A stretch of 64,000 nucleotides of DNA. It comes from Mobilicoccus massiliensis. Lineage in GTDB: Bacteria > Actinomycetota > Actinomycetes > Actinomycetales > Dermatophilaceae. The position numbers were made by a program, and so were the translations under genes. Location: the NCBI RefSeq assembly GCF_000826525.2, contig NZ_LN651322.1, positions 20,871 to 84,870 of the forward strand, in the 5' to 3' direction. The notes below the pieces were generated by a model. It did no database searches, had not been told where the DNA came from, and saw only the letters and a list, made by a program, of their open reading frames with translations. Below, piece after piece: positions 28,076-37,240 of the stretch. Position 1 is the stretch's first letter. Each line of letters starts with the position of its first letter.

Positions 28076-29977
28076 GTGCCTACGCAGAAGATGACCCGCG
28101 GTGACATCCGCAACGTCGCCATCGTCGCCCACGTCGACCACGGCAAGACCACCCTCGTCGACAAGATGCTCTGGCAGGGGGGCGCGTTCGGCGAACACCA
28201 GCACGTCGACGAACGCGCGATGGACTCCGGCGACCTCGAGCGTGAGAAGGGCATCACGATCCTCGCCAAGAACACGGCGATCCACTACAACGGCCCGTCG
28301 GCGTCGGAGTACCCGAACGGCGTGACCATCAACATCATCGACACGCCCGGCCACGCCGACTTCGGTGGCGAGGTCGAGCGCGGCCTGTCGATGGTCGACG
28401 GCGTCGTGCTGCTCGTCGACGCCTCCGAGGGGCCGCTGCCGCAGACGCGCTTCGTGCTGCGCAAGGCGCTCGCGGCCAAGATGCCGGTCGTGCTGTGCAT
28501 CAACAAGGTCGACCGGCCCGACGCGCGCATCGCCGAGGTCGTCGACGAGGCGTACGAGCTGTTCATGGATCTCGACGCCGACGAGGAGCAGATCGAGTTC
28601 CCGATCGTCTACGCCTCGGCCAAGAACGGCCGCGCCTCCGTCGAACGCCCCGGCGACGGCGAGCTGCCCGACAGCCCCGACCTCGAGCCGCTGTTCAAGA
28701 CGATCATGGAGACGATCCCCGCGCCGACGTACGAGGAGGGTGCGCCGCTGCAGGCGCACGTCACCAACCTCGACTCCTCGAACTTCCTCGGCCGTCTCGC
28801 GCTGCTGCGGGTCTTCAACGGCGAGATCCGCAAGGGTCAGCAGGTGTCGTGGTGCAAGAGCGACGGGTCGATAGAGCGGGTCAAGGTCACCGAGCTGCTC
28901 ATGACCGAGGGCCTGGAGCGCAAGCCGCTGGAGACGGGCGCGGCGGGCCCGGGCGACATCATCGCCATCGCCGGCATCCCCGAGATCATGATCGGCGACA
29001 CCATCGCCGACGCCGAGAACCCCGTCCCGCTGCCGGTGATCTCCATCGACGAGCCGGCGATCTCGATGACGATCGGTACGAACACCTCACCGATGGCCGG
29101 CAAGGTGCGCGGCTCGAAGGTGACCGCCCGGCTCGTCAAGGACCGGCTCGAGCGCGAGCTCATCGGCAACGTCTCGCTGCGCGTGCTGCCCACCGAGCGG
29201 CCCGACGCCTGGGAGGTGCAGGGGCGTGGCGAGCTCGCGCTCGCGATCCTCGTCGAGCAGATGCGCCGCGAGGGTTTCGAGCTCACCGTCGGCAAGCCGC
29301 AGGTCGTGACGAAGGAGATTGACGGCAAGGTCCACGAGCCGGTCGAGCAGTTGACGATCGACACCCCGGAGGAGCACCTCGGCGCGGTCACGCAGATCAT
29401 GGCGGCGCGCAAGGGCCGCATGGAGCAGATGACGAACCACGGCACCGGCTGGGTGCGCATGGAGTTCAAGGTCCCCTCGCGCGGCCTCATCGGGTTCCGC
29501 ACGGAGTTCCTCACCGAGACCCGCGGCGCGGGCATCGCCCACCACGTGTTCGACGGGTACGAGCCGTGGTTCGGGCCGATCTCGACGCGCCAGTCGGGCT
29601 CGCTCGTCGCCGACCGCACCGGGCCGGTCACCTCTTACGCGATGGTCAACCTGCAGGAGCGCGGCGTGCTGTTCGTCGAGCCCGGCACCGAGGTGTACGA
29701 GGGCATGATCGTCGGCGAGAACTCCCGCGCCGACGACATGGACGTCAACATCACCAAGGAGAAGAAGCTCACCAACGTGCGCGCCTCCTCGGCCGACAAC
29801 TTCGAGAAGGTCATCCCGCCGCGCAAGCTCTCCCTCGAGCAGAGCCTCGAGTTCTGCCGCGAGGACGAGTGCGTCGAGGTGACTCCGGAGGCCGTGCGCA
29901 TCCGCAAGGTCGACCTCGATCAGGTCGTGCGCGCCCGCAACGCGGCCCGCGTCCGGAGCGAGGCGAAGAAGGGCTGA
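28076..29977 (+). CDS. typA: Ribosome-associated GTPase TypA/BipA
   Basis: 633 aa from GTG 28076, giving VPTQKMTRGDIRNVAIVAHV; ATG 28067 is an alternative. G1 is AHVDHGKTTLVD, G2 is REKGITI, G3 is DTPGHADFGGEV, G4 is NKVDRPDA, and the G5 region is YASAKNG. Domains II, III and V and the C-terminal TypA domain follow, including SRGLIGFRTEFLTETRG and the tail RKLSLEQSLEFCREDE. It binds the 70S ribosome in a GTP-dependent way and is needed for ribosome assembly and stress growth. A vapC remnant begins just after the stop. Confidence 0.97.
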   Translation: MPTQKMTRGDIRNVAIVAHVDHGKTTLVDKMLWQGGAFGEHQHVDERAMDSGDLEREKGITILAKNTAIHYNGPSASEYPNGVTINIIDTPGHADFGGEVERGLSMVDGVVLLVDASEGPLPQTRFVLRKALAAKMPVVLCINKVDRPDARIAEVVDEAYELFMDLDADEEQIEFPIVYASAKNGRASVERPGDGELPDSPDLEPLFKTIMETIPAPTYEEGAPLQAHVTNLDSSNFLGRLALLRVFNGEIRKGQQVSWCKSDGSIERVKVTELLMTEGLERKPLETGAAGPGDIIAIAGIPEIMIGDTIADAENPVPLPVISIDEPAISMTIGTNTSPMAGKVRGSKVTARLVKDRLERELIGNVSLRVLPTERPDAWEVQGRGELALAILVEQMRREGFELTVGKPQVVTKEIDGKVHEPVEQLTIDTPEEHLGAVTQIMAARKGRMEQMTNHGTGWVRMEFKVPSRGLIGFRTEFLTETRGAGIAHHVFDGYEPWFGPISTRQSGSLVADRTGPVTSYAMVNLQERGVLFVEPGTEVYEGMIVGENSRADDMDVNITKEKKLTNVRASSADNFEKVIPPRKLSLEQSLEFCREDECVEVTPEAVRIRKVDLDQVVRARNAARVRSEAKKG

Positions 29978-29989
29978 GCTGTCGGCGCT

Positions 29990-30072
29990 CCGCCGCAGGC
30001 GTGGCCACGCGCAATATCGCAGACTTCGAACCGCTGGGGGTCGACATCGTCGATCCCTGGGACGCCGAATAG
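29990..30072 (+). pseudogene. Remnant of a VapC-type PIN-domain toxin gene (3' end)
   Basis: The frame ending at TAG 30072 encodes GVATRNIADFEPLGVDIVDP then WDAE, a close match in pattern to the C-terminus of VapC toxins (T-R-N-x-x-D-F-x-x-x-G-V-x-V-x-x-P-W). The conserved acidic catalytic residues further upstream are gone: the sequence runs straight into the typA stop region within about 10 bp. No vapB antitoxin is visible. It is a relic left after deletion of most of a toxin-antitoxin locus. Confidence 0.65.
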
Positions 30073-30082
30073 CGGCCCCGCC

Positions 30083-30982
30083 CTATCCACTCTCCTCGTC
30101 TCGCAGGTCGAGGGCGTGCAGCGGTTCGACGCCCTCTGGCTCGGGGACGAGCGGGGCGGGTTCGCCGTCTCCGTAGAGCTCGGCGAGGACGGCAGCGATG
30201 CCCTCGTCGTCGTGGGAGGCGGTGACGCGGTCGGCCGCCTCGAGGACGGCGGGGATGGCGTTGCCCATCGCGACACCGAGGCCGGCCGCGCGGAGCAGGG
30301 GGAGGTCGTTGCCGTTGTCGCCGAACGCGACGGAGTCGCGGGGGTCGAGGCCGCGCGCGGCGGCAAGGTCGGTGAGGGCGGAGCCCTTGTCGACGCCCCT
30401 CGTCGTCGCCTCGAAGTAGAACGGGGCCGAGAACGAGTGCTCGGTCGCCTCGCCGAACCGCGCGACGAAGACCTCGGCGAACGGACGCAGAACCGCCGGC
30501 CGGGCGTAGAAGAGGACCTTGTCGACGGTGACGTCGTCGCCGGTCACGGCGCCGAGGTCGGGCACGGCCCGGAGGTGGAGTCCGTTGCCCTCGGCCTCGA
30601 TGTCGACCTGCGGGTCGTCGGGCCTGTCGACGACGAGGTCGTCACCGTCGCACAGCATCGGGATGACGCCGTGCTCGGCGGCGAGGGTGACGATCTCGTG
30701 CACGAGGTCCAGGCCCATCGGATGCCGACCCAGCACCTCCCCGCTGCCGGCGTCGACGCTGACAGCGCCGTTGACGCCGGTGAGCACGAACCCACGGTCG
30801 TCGAGCTTGAGTCTGTCGACCAACCGCCGCAGGCCCGCCACCGGACGACCCGAGGCGAGGACGATCGTCGCGCCCAGCTCGCGGGCGCGGGCGAACTCCG
30901 CGCGCGTGCCGGGCAGCACGGTGCCGTCGCTCGCGAGCAGCGTTCCGTCGATGTCGACGGCGATGAGGGCAGGAGGCGTCAC
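30083..30982 (-). CDS. HAD-superfamily phosphatase, Cof/YbjI type
   Basis: 299 aa. HAD motif I is AVDIDGTLLASDG, motif II is IVLASGRPV, and motifs III/IV are VDKGSALTDLAAARGL and VAFGDNGNDLPLLRAAG. The C2B cap between them places it in the Cof subfamily, which dephosphorylates sugar phosphates, nucleotides or PLP in the cytosol. The start overlaps the stop of brnQ by ATGA, so it is co-translated with the amino acid carrier. A C-terminal tail of about 30 residues rich in Pro and Glu is added. Confidence 0.9.
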   Translation of the reverse strand: MTPPALIAVDIDGTLLASDGTVLPGTRAEFARARELGATIVLASGRPVAGLRRLVDRLKLDDRGFVLTGVNGAVSVDAGSGEVLGRHPMGLDLVHEIVTLAAEHGVIPMLCDGDDLVVDRPDDPQVDIEAEGNGLHLRAVPDLGAVTGDDVTVDKVLFYARPAVLRPFAEVFVARFGEATEHSFSAPFYFEATTRGVDKGSALTDLAAARGLDPRDSVAFGDNGNDLPLLRAAGLGVAMGNAIPAVLEAADRVTASHDDEGIAAVLAELYGDGEPAPLVPEPEGVEPLHALDLRDEESG

Positions 30983-32400
30983 ACGCCCACCCTCTCATCG
31001 GCGAGACGAGGGCGAGAGGTGCGGCCGACGGAGGCATCCGCGACGACTCCGACCACGAGACCCACGAGGGCGGGCACCACCCAGCCGAACCCGAGCTCGT
31101 AACCCGGGAGCACGGCGGTCGCCGCGTCGGTGAGCGTCGTGACGAACGGGGTGGCGGCGAGGTTCTCGGGGAGAGCCGCGAGCAGGTCGAAGAACGCGGT
31201 GACCGCGGTGAACGCGACGACGCAGCGGGCGACGATCAGGTGCTGCGACACCCACGACCACGCGAGCGCGAGCGCGATGGTCACGATCGCGATGGGGTAG
31301 AGGAACATCAGCACGGGGATCGAGAAGCTGATGATCGCCTCGAGCCCGGCGTTGGCGATGAGCAGCGAGACCCCGACGAACGCGAGCAGCCACCACCGGT
31401 AGGCGCGAGGGGCGCCCTGGACCTGCCCGTCCGCGCCGTCCGAGGTGGCGGCGTTGCGGGCGAACAGCTCCGTGAACATCTCCGCGCACGCGACGATGAG
31501 CCCGATCGACGTCTTGAGGCACGCCACCAGCACGATCGCGGCGATGAGGTACTGACCGGCCGGGCCGAAGTAATGCCGGCTCGTCTCTGCGAGCACCGTG
31601 CCGCCGTTGTCGGCCTGCGCCACGACCCCGACGCTCGTCGCGCCGACGTAGGCGAGCGCGCCGTAGACGATCGCCATGCCCAGGCCGCCGACGATCCCGG
31701 CCTTGCCGAGCTCCGTGGCCAGCCGGCGCGGGCTCGTCACGCCCAGGCGCCGTGCGGCGTCGACGATGACGATCGCGAAGGCGAGCGAGGCGAGCGCGTC
31801 CATCGTGTTGTAGCCGTCGAGCAGGCCCGCGGTCAGCGGGGAGGCGTCGTACGGGGTGGCGGGCGCGGGCAACGGGCCCGAGGTCATCGGCGCGAGAAGG
31901 GCCGCGACGACGAGCGCCGACAGCAGCACGAGGAAGACGGGCGTGAGGTAGCGACCGATCCAGTCGAGCAGCCGGCCCGGGCGCAGGGCCGCTGCCGCCG
32001 TGAGCGCGAAGAACGCGATGGTGAACAGCACCAACGCGATCGAGCTGTCACCGACGAGCGGGTGCACACCGATCTCGAACGACACCGTCGCGGTACGGGG
32101 GATCGCGAACAGCGGGCCGATGGTCAGGTACAGCGCGCACGTGAAGAGCAGGGCGAAACGCCGGGAGATCGGGCGCGTGAGGTCGTGGACACTCGTCGAT
32201 CCGGCGAGGGCGGAGGCGACGACGCCGACGATCGGGAGTCCGACCGCCGTGACGAGAAAGCCGATCGTGGCGACGAGGGCGGCCTGCCCGGCGTCGCGGC
32301 CCAGACCCACGGGGAAGATGAGGTTGCCGGCGCCGAAGAAGAGTCCGAAGACGAGCGACCCCAACAGCAGGGTCTGGGTCGGACGCAGGCGGGTGTCCAC
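30979..32400 (-). CDS. brnQ: Branched-chain amino acid carrier BrnQ/LivII family
   Basis: 473 aa with about 12 helices. The N-terminal signature LVFGLFFGAGNLIFPVGLGR and the ITRPISRRF-like motif (DLTRPISRRFALLFTCALYL) are diagnostic of the LivCS/BrnQ cation symporters that import Leu, Ile and Val, in some species also Met. LLDGYNTMDALASLAFAIVI is another conserved segment. It lies divergent from the methionine ABC importer genes, so a shared control region (32401-32663) for amino acid uptake is plausible. Confidence 0.93.
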   Translation of the reverse strand: MDTRLRPTQTLLLGSLVFGLFFGAGNLIFPVGLGRDAGQAALVATIGFLVTAVGLPIVGVVASALAGSTSVHDLTRPISRRFALLFTCALYLTIGPLFAIPRTATVSFEIGVHPLVGDSSIALVLFTIAFFALTAAAALRPGRLLDWIGRYLTPVFLVLLSALVVAALLAPMTSGPLPAPATPYDASPLTAGLLDGYNTMDALASLAFAIVIVDAARRLGVTSPRRLATELGKAGIVGGLGMAIVYGALAYVGATSVGVVAQADNGGTVLAETSRHYFGPAGQYLIAAIVLVACLKTSIGLIVACAEMFTELFARNAATSDGADGQVQGAPRAYRWWLLAFVGVSLLIANAGLEAIISFSIPVLMFLYPIAIVTIALALAWSWVSQHLIVARCVVAFTAVTAFFDLLAALPENLAATPFVTTLTDAATAVLPGYELGFGWVVPALVGLVVGVVADASVGRTSRPRLADERVGV

Positions 32401-32553
32401 GGGGCGGCTCCTTCGAGAGGCAGGGGGTGGCGCAGGCGGGGCAAAGCGGTGCGAACGCTACCGACTCCCGGCGCGACGACGAGAACCGGCGGTCGTTTCC
32501 GGGGTGGCGACAGTGCCTCTGACCAGCGTCTATAACGCCGAGTTTGGAATCAC

Positions 32554-32572
32554 ATTAGGTCGATGGTCTAAT
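32554..32572. promoter_or_regulatory. Candidate operator between brnQ and metQ
   Basis: ATTAG-N9-CTAAT forms a short inverted repeat in an unusually AT-rich spot of the divergent brnQ/metQ intergenic region, about 90 bp before the metQ start. It does not match a binding site I can name with confidence. It might bind a regulator of methionine or branched-chain amino acid uptake. Confidence 0.25.
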
Positions 32573-32663
32573 GGGACGAGTCGCTGCGGCGTGTGACCCG
32601 ACCGCGCGCGCGACGCCTGTGACGTCGTCGTCCGAACCACCCCAGTCTACGAACGGATCCGCC

Positions 32664-33560
32664 ATGCCTCGCCGCGCCCTGCCCCTGCTCGCCCTCACGC
32701 TGACCGCGTCACTCGGCCTCTCGGCCTGCGGCCTCGCGAACGGCGGCAAGTCCGCGGGTGGCGACCCGAACGCGCCGCTGACGATCATGGCCGACGCCGA
32801 GCCGCACTCGACACTGCTCAAGGAGGCCGAGAAGCAGGGCCTGCTGGGCGACGTGAAGATCGAGGTCAAGGAGATCGCCGGCGACGTCGACCCCAACCAG
32901 CTCGTGGCCTCCGGAGACGTCGACGCCAACTACTTCCAGCACAAGCCGTACCTCAAGAACTGGAACGCCGAGCACTCCGGCAACCTGCAACTGGTCGATG
33001 TCGTGCACATCGAGCCGTTGGGGCTGTACAGCCGCAAGGTGTCGTCGGTCGACAAGACGCCGGCCGGCGCCAATATCGCGATCCCGGCCGACGCCGTGAA
33101 CCAGGCGCGGGCCCTCTTCCTGCTCGAACAGGCCGGACTGCTCACCCTCGACGTCAAGGCCGACGACGCCAACCTCGACTACGCGCAGGTGACCGAGAAG
33201 AACATCACGGCCAACCCCAAGAAGATCACCTTCACCAAGGTCGACCGGCCGCAGCTCGCAGCGACCCTCGACGACCCCAAGGTGAACCTCTCGGTCGTCA
33301 ACGGCAACTACGCCCTCGAGGCCGGGCTCGTGCCCGACAAGGACGCCCTCGTGCTCGACAAGGTCGAGAACAACCCGTACGCGAACGGCCTGGTCACCCG
33401 GCCCGAGCTCGCGAACGACCCGCGGGTGGTCAAGGTCGCGCAGGCCCTGTCGGACCCGAAGATCGCCGCGTTCATCACCGAGCACTACCGCGGCTCGGTG
33501 CTGCCGGCCAAGGCCTCCGGCAGCGTTTCGTCCTCACCCACGCCCACGTCGGCGGGCTGA
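32664..33560 (+). CDS. metQ: Methionine-binding lipoprotein MetQ
   Basis: 298 aa. A lipoprotein signal ends in GLSACG (Cys about residue 22). The NlpA/MetQ domain follows, with the family motifs NYFQHKPYLKNWNAE, VHIEPLGLYSRKV and IAIPADAVNQARALFLLEQA, residues known to line the methionine pocket. The Ser/Thr-rich tail after LPAKASG is not part of the domain. It is the first gene of metQ-metN-metI and delivers D/L-methionine to the MetNI importer. Confidence 0.95.
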   Translation: MPRRALPLLALTLTASLGLSACGLANGGKSAGGDPNAPLTIMADAEPHSTLLKEAEKQGLLGDVKIEVKEIAGDVDPNQLVASGDVDANYFQHKPYLKNWNAEHSGNLQLVDVVHIEPLGLYSRKVSSVDKTPAGANIAIPADAVNQARALFLLEQAGLLTLDVKADDANLDYAQVTEKNITANPKKITFTKVDRPQLAATLDDPKVNLSVVNGNYALEAGLVPDKDALVLDKVENNPYANGLVTRPELANDPRVVKVAQALSDPKIAAFITEHYRGSVLPAKASGSVSSSPTPTSAG

Positions 33561-33562
33561 TC

Positions 33563-34543
33563 GTGATCACCCTGGATACGGTCACGAAGACGTACGGCAC
33601 CGGCGCCCGCGCGGTGACGGCGGTCGACGGGGTGTCGTTCTCGGTCGACTCCGGTGAGATCTTCGGGATCCTCGGGCGCAGCGGCGCGGGCAAGACGACC
33701 CTGCTGCGCTGTCTCAATCTGCTCGAACGGCCGACGTCGGGCACGATCACGGTCGACGGGGTGGAGCTGGTCTCCCTCTCCCGCAAGGATCTTCGCGCCG
33801 CCCGCAGGCGCATCGGCACGGTGTTCCAACACTTCAACCTCCTGGCCAGCCGCACCGCGGCCGAGAACATCGCCTACGGCCTCGAGGTCGCGGGTGTCCC
33901 CACGGCACGGCGGCGGGACCGGGTGGCCGAGTTGCTCGAGCTCGTCGGCCTCGCCGACCGCGCAGGCAACTACCCTTCCCAGCTCTCGGGCGGGCAGCAG
34001 CAGCGCGTCGGCATCGCCCGCGCGCTCGCCACCGACCCCTCGGTCCTGCTGTGCGACGAGGCGACGAGCGCCCTGGACCCGGCGACGACCGACCAGATCC
34101 TCGACCTCATCCGCGACATCAACGAGCGCACCGGCGTCACCGTCGTCCTCATCACCCACGAGGCCGAGGTCGTGCGTCGGATCTGCGATTCGGCAGCGCT
34201 CATGGAGGCGGGCCGGTTCGTCGAATCCGGGCCGCTGCTGCGCCTCGTCGGCGACCCCGACTCGCGACTCGCCGAGATCCTCCTGCCCACCGGCGATCCC
34301 GACCTCGCGATTCCCGGGCGCCACCTCACGCTCGCGTTCGCCGACGAGCGCGCGATCGACCCGACGCTCTCGCGTCTCACCCGCGACCTCGGCGTCGAGG
34401 TGTCGATCCTCGGCGGCACGCTCGAACGCGTCGCCGGTCACCAGGTGGGGCGTCTGCGGGTCGCCTACACCAGCGACACCGTGTCGGACGACGCGGTGAC
34501 GGAGTACCTGCGCACGGCCGGAGTGACGGTGAAGGCGGCATGA
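33563..34543 (+). CDS. metN: Methionine ABC transporter ATP-binding protein MetN
   Basis: 326 aa from a GTG two bases after the metQ stop. Walker A is ILGRSGAGKTTLLRCLN, the signature is QLSGGQQQRVGIARALA, Walker B is VLLCDEATSALDPATT and the H-loop is VLITHEAEVVRRICD. The C-terminal 75 residues form the NIL domain (LTRDLGVEVSILGGTLERVA), which binds methionine and blocks transport when the cell is replete. The stop overlaps the metI start by ATGA. Confidence 0.96.
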   Translation: MITLDTVTKTYGTGARAVTAVDGVSFSVDSGEIFGILGRSGAGKTTLLRCLNLLERPTSGTITVDGVELVSLSRKDLRAARRRIGTVFQHFNLLASRTAAENIAYGLEVAGVPTARRRDRVAELLELVGLADRAGNYPSQLSGGQQQRVGIARALATDPSVLLCDEATSALDPATTDQILDLIRDINERTGVTVVLITHEAEVVRRICDSAALMEAGRFVESGPLLRLVGDPDSRLAEILLPTGDPDLAIPGRHLTLAFADERAIDPTLSRLTRDLGVEVSILGGTLERVAGHQVGRLRVAYTSDTVSDDAVTEYLRTAGVTVKAA

Positions 34544-35208
34544 ACCAGACCACATGGATCGAGGCTCTGCCCGAGCTCGCAGAGGCTCTCGGGCAGACGG
34601 CGTGGATGACGCTCGGATCGTTCCTCATCACCGTCGCCGTCGGGCTCGGTCTCGGGGTGTGGCTGCGGCTCTCCTCACCCGACGGCCTGCGGCCCAACGC
34701 GGGCGTCTACCAGGTGCTCGGCGTCATCGTGAACCTCACGCGCTCACTGCCGTTCCTCATCCTCATGATCGTGCTCATCCCGCTGACCCGACTCATCGCG
34801 GGCACGGCCTACGGCCCCACCGCGGCGATCGTGCCGCTCGCCGTCGGGGCCATCCCGTTCTACGCGCGGGTCGTGGAGTCGGCGTTGCGCGAGGTCTCCA
34901 CCGGCAAGATCGAGGCGGCCCAGTCGATGGGCTCGACGACCGGCCAGATCGTGCGCAAGGTGCTCCTGCCCGAGTCCATGCCCGGCCTCGTCGCGGGCGG
35001 CACCCTCACCCTCGTCACCCTCATCGGGTACTCGACGATGGCCGGCGCGATCGGGGGCGGCGGCGTCGGCGACTTCGCGATCCGCTACGGCTACCAGCGC
35101 TTCAACACCCCCGTACTGCTCGAGTCGGTCATCGTGCTCATCGTCATCGTCCAGGCCATCCAGATGGTCGGCGACGCCATCGTTCGGTCGATGAATCACA
35201 AGCGCTGA
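34540..35208 (+). CDS. metI: Methionine ABC transporter permease MetI
   Basis: 222 aa with five predicted helices, the usual MetI topology. The conserved NLTRSLPFLILMIVLIPLTR and the EAA-type coupling loop EAAQSMGSTTGQIVRKVLLP are present, as are the MetI-specific GYSTMAGAIGGGGVGDFAIR and YGYQRF. Two copies join two MetN to make the importer. It is translationally coupled to metN and ends the operon. Confidence 0.96.
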   Translation: MNQTTWIEALPELAEALGQTAWMTLGSFLITVAVGLGLGVWLRLSSPDGLRPNAGVYQVLGVIVNLTRSLPFLILMIVLIPLTRLIAGTAYGPTAAIVPLAVGAIPFYARVVESALREVSTGKIEAAQSMGSTTGQIVRKVLLPESMPGLVAGGTLTLVTLIGYSTMAGAIGGGGVGDFAIRYGYQRFNTPVLLESVIVLIVIVQAIQMVGDAIVRSMNHKR

Positions 35209-35427
35209 CACGGGATTCCGATGCGAGGGCAGACCCGTCGTCACACGAGCAGCCCCTGGGATGCCAGCAGAAGTCCCCGCATGCGAGGCGTCGTCCGTGC
35301 AGACGAGGGGCCGTGCCCGTGGAATCGAGCGATTGCGCCTGCGAACGACGAGCCCATGACGGATGTCAGGGGTCGGTCGTGACGGCCGGACCAGGGCCTC
35401 GGCCCGCTCCCGGCGGAGTGTGGGGTC

Positions 35428-36429
35428 ATGACCACGACGCACCCGGCCGACGAGCCGTCCGCCACCCGACATGATCACCCGGCCATCGAGCTGCGGGGCC
35501 TGACCAAGACGTTCGCACCCCCGCGCGGAGCCACCGCCCCCGTCGAGGCCGTGCGCGACGTCGATCTGCGCATCGAGCGTGGTGAGGTCGTCGCCCTGCT
35601 CGGTCCGAACGGCGCGGGCAAGACCAGCCTGCTCGACATGGTGCTCGGGTTCACCGCACCCACGTCGGGCAGCGTCTCGGTGCTCGGCCGCCGGCCGGCC
35701 GACGTCATCGCCACCGGCGGGATCTCCTCGGTGCTTCAGAGCGGGGGACTGCTGCCGCGGCTCACGGTGGGGGAGACGCTGACGATGGTCGCCGACGTCT
35801 TCGGCCGCCACGCCGACGTCCCGTCGGTGGCCCGCCGCGCGGGGATCGAGCAGATCCTCACGCGACGGGTGAGCAAGTGCTCCGGCGGTGAGCAGCAGCG
35901 GTTGCGATTCGCGCTCGCGCTGTTGCCCGACCCCGACCTCCTGCTGCTCGACGAGCCGACGACCGGCCTCGACGTCGGCGCACGCCGCGACTTCTGGAGT
36001 GCCATCCGCGCGGACGCGAAGCGTGGCCGCACGATCCTCTTCGCCACCCACTACCTCGCCGAGGCCGACGACATCGCCGACCGCATCGTCCTCATGCGCG
36101 ACGGGGAGATCGTCGCGGACGACACTCCCGGCCGCATCAAGGGCACCGCTCTCGGGCGTCACGTCCGGGCGACCCTGCCCGACTCGAGCGAAGACGAGGC
36201 GCTCGCCGTCCTTCGCGGCGTCAACTCGTTCGAGCGGCGCGGTGAGGTCGTACGGCTGCACACCCGCGACTCCGACGCCCTGGCCCGGCACCTGCTCACC
36301 GCGACCGCCGCACGAGACGTCGAGGTCACCTCCGACGCCCTCGAGGACGCTTTCCTCACCCTCACCTCGACACCGACCTCGACGACCACCCCGATCACCA
36401 CCCTGACGAACTCGGAGGCCCGGTCATGA
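35428..36429 (+). CDS. ABC transporter ATP-binding protein (exporter, second module)
   Basis: 333 aa. Walker A is LLGPNGAGKTSLLDMVLG, the Q-loop region is GISSVLQSGGLLPRL, the signature is KCSGGEQQRLRFALA (Cys replaces the usual Leu), Walker B is LLLLDEPTTGLDVGA and the H-loop is LFATHYLAEADDIADR. The tail is Thr-rich. It overlaps the permease start by ATGA. Gene order and types repeat those at 10005-13867, so this is a second self-regulated exporter module. Confidence 0.92.
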   Translation: MTTTHPADEPSATRHDHPAIELRGLTKTFAPPRGATAPVEAVRDVDLRIERGEVVALLGPNGAGKTSLLDMVLGFTAPTSGSVSVLGRRPADVIATGGISSVLQSGGLLPRLTVGETLTMVADVFGRHADVPSVARRAGIEQILTRRVSKCSGGEQQRLRFALALLPDPDLLLLDEPTTGLDVGARRDFWSAIRADAKRGRTILFATHYLAEADDIADRIVLMRDGEIVADDTPGRIKGTALGRHVRATLPDSSEDEALAVLRGVNSFERRGEVVRLHTRDSDALARHLLTATAARDVEVTSDALEDAFLTLTSTPTSTTTPITTLTNSEARS

Positions 36430-37235
36430 CGACCATGCCCGTCACCCACGCCCGCGCGGCTCGCGCCGCCGACGCGCCCGGCAGCGGAGGAGCGCCCCTC
36501 GTTCCCCGCCGGTATCTCCGGCTCGAGATCCTGCGGGCGCTGCGCAACCCGTGGACCATCGGGTTCGCGGTCGTCATGCCCGTGGCGATGTACCTGCTGT
36601 TCGGCGCGGCACCGGAGTACGGGGAGATCGCGACACCCCGCGGCACGGTCGCGGGCATCGTCATGGCGAACATGGCGCTCTTCGGTGCGATCACGGCGGC
36701 CGTCAACGTCGCGGGCAGCGTCGCCGACGAACGCGGCAGCGGTTGGAACCGCCAGTTGCGGCTCACCCCGCTCGTGCCCTGGGTCTACGTCGCGGCCAAG
36801 CTGCTCGCCGCCCTGGCCACGGCACTGATCGTCGTCGTCACGGTTTTCGCGGTCGGCCTGGCCACCGGTGCGAAGCTCGTCCTCCCGGCGCTCGTCGGTG
36901 CGTTCTGGTTCGCGTGGGTCGCGGGCACCGTGATGTTCGGCGCCTTCGGGTTGGCCGTCGGCTACCTGTTCCGCAACGAGGCGGTGCTCGGTGTCGTCGG
37001 CCCCCTGCTCAGCCTGTTCGCGTTCTTCGGCGGCATGTTCATCCCACTGGACGGGATGGGCGACATTCGTCTGCTCGCCCCGTTCACGCCGATGTACGGA
37101 TTGCGCAGCCTGCTCGAGAGCATGACCTCGGGTGAACCTGTCGAGACCGCCGCGGTGCTCGGCGTGGCCGGCTGGACGGCATTGTTCGTGACGGTGGCGG
37201 CGTGGCGGTACCGCTCGGTTGCCGGGCGGGAATGA
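36426..37235 (+). CDS. ABC-2 type transporter permease (second module)
   Basis: 269 aa. Six hydrophobic segments are seen after a hydrophilic N-terminus. The segment MANMALFGAITAAVNVAGSV followed by ADERGSGWNRQLRLTPL is the ABC2_membrane motif found in antibiotic and lipid exporters. The start overlaps the ATPase stop, implying equimolar translation. The permease ends five bases before the kinase start. Confidence 0.91.
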   Translation: MTTMPVTHARAARAADAPGSGGAPLVPRRYLRLEILRALRNPWTIGFAVVMPVAMYLLFGAAPEYGEIATPRGTVAGIVMANMALFGAITAAVNVAGSVADERGSGWNRQLRLTPLVPWVYVAAKLLAALATALIVVVTVFAVGLATGAKLVLPALVGAFWFAWVAGTVMFGAFGLAVGYLFRNEAVLGVVGPLLSLFAFFGGMFIPLDGMGDIRLLAPFTPMYGLRSLLESMTSGEPVETAAVLGVAGWTALFVTVAAWRYRSVAGRE

Positions 37236-37240
37236 GGGGG

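Noticed and set aside
32573..32663. SAM-responsive riboswitch before metQ
   Set aside because: The leader is only about 90 nt before the start and I could not match any SAM riboswitch core.
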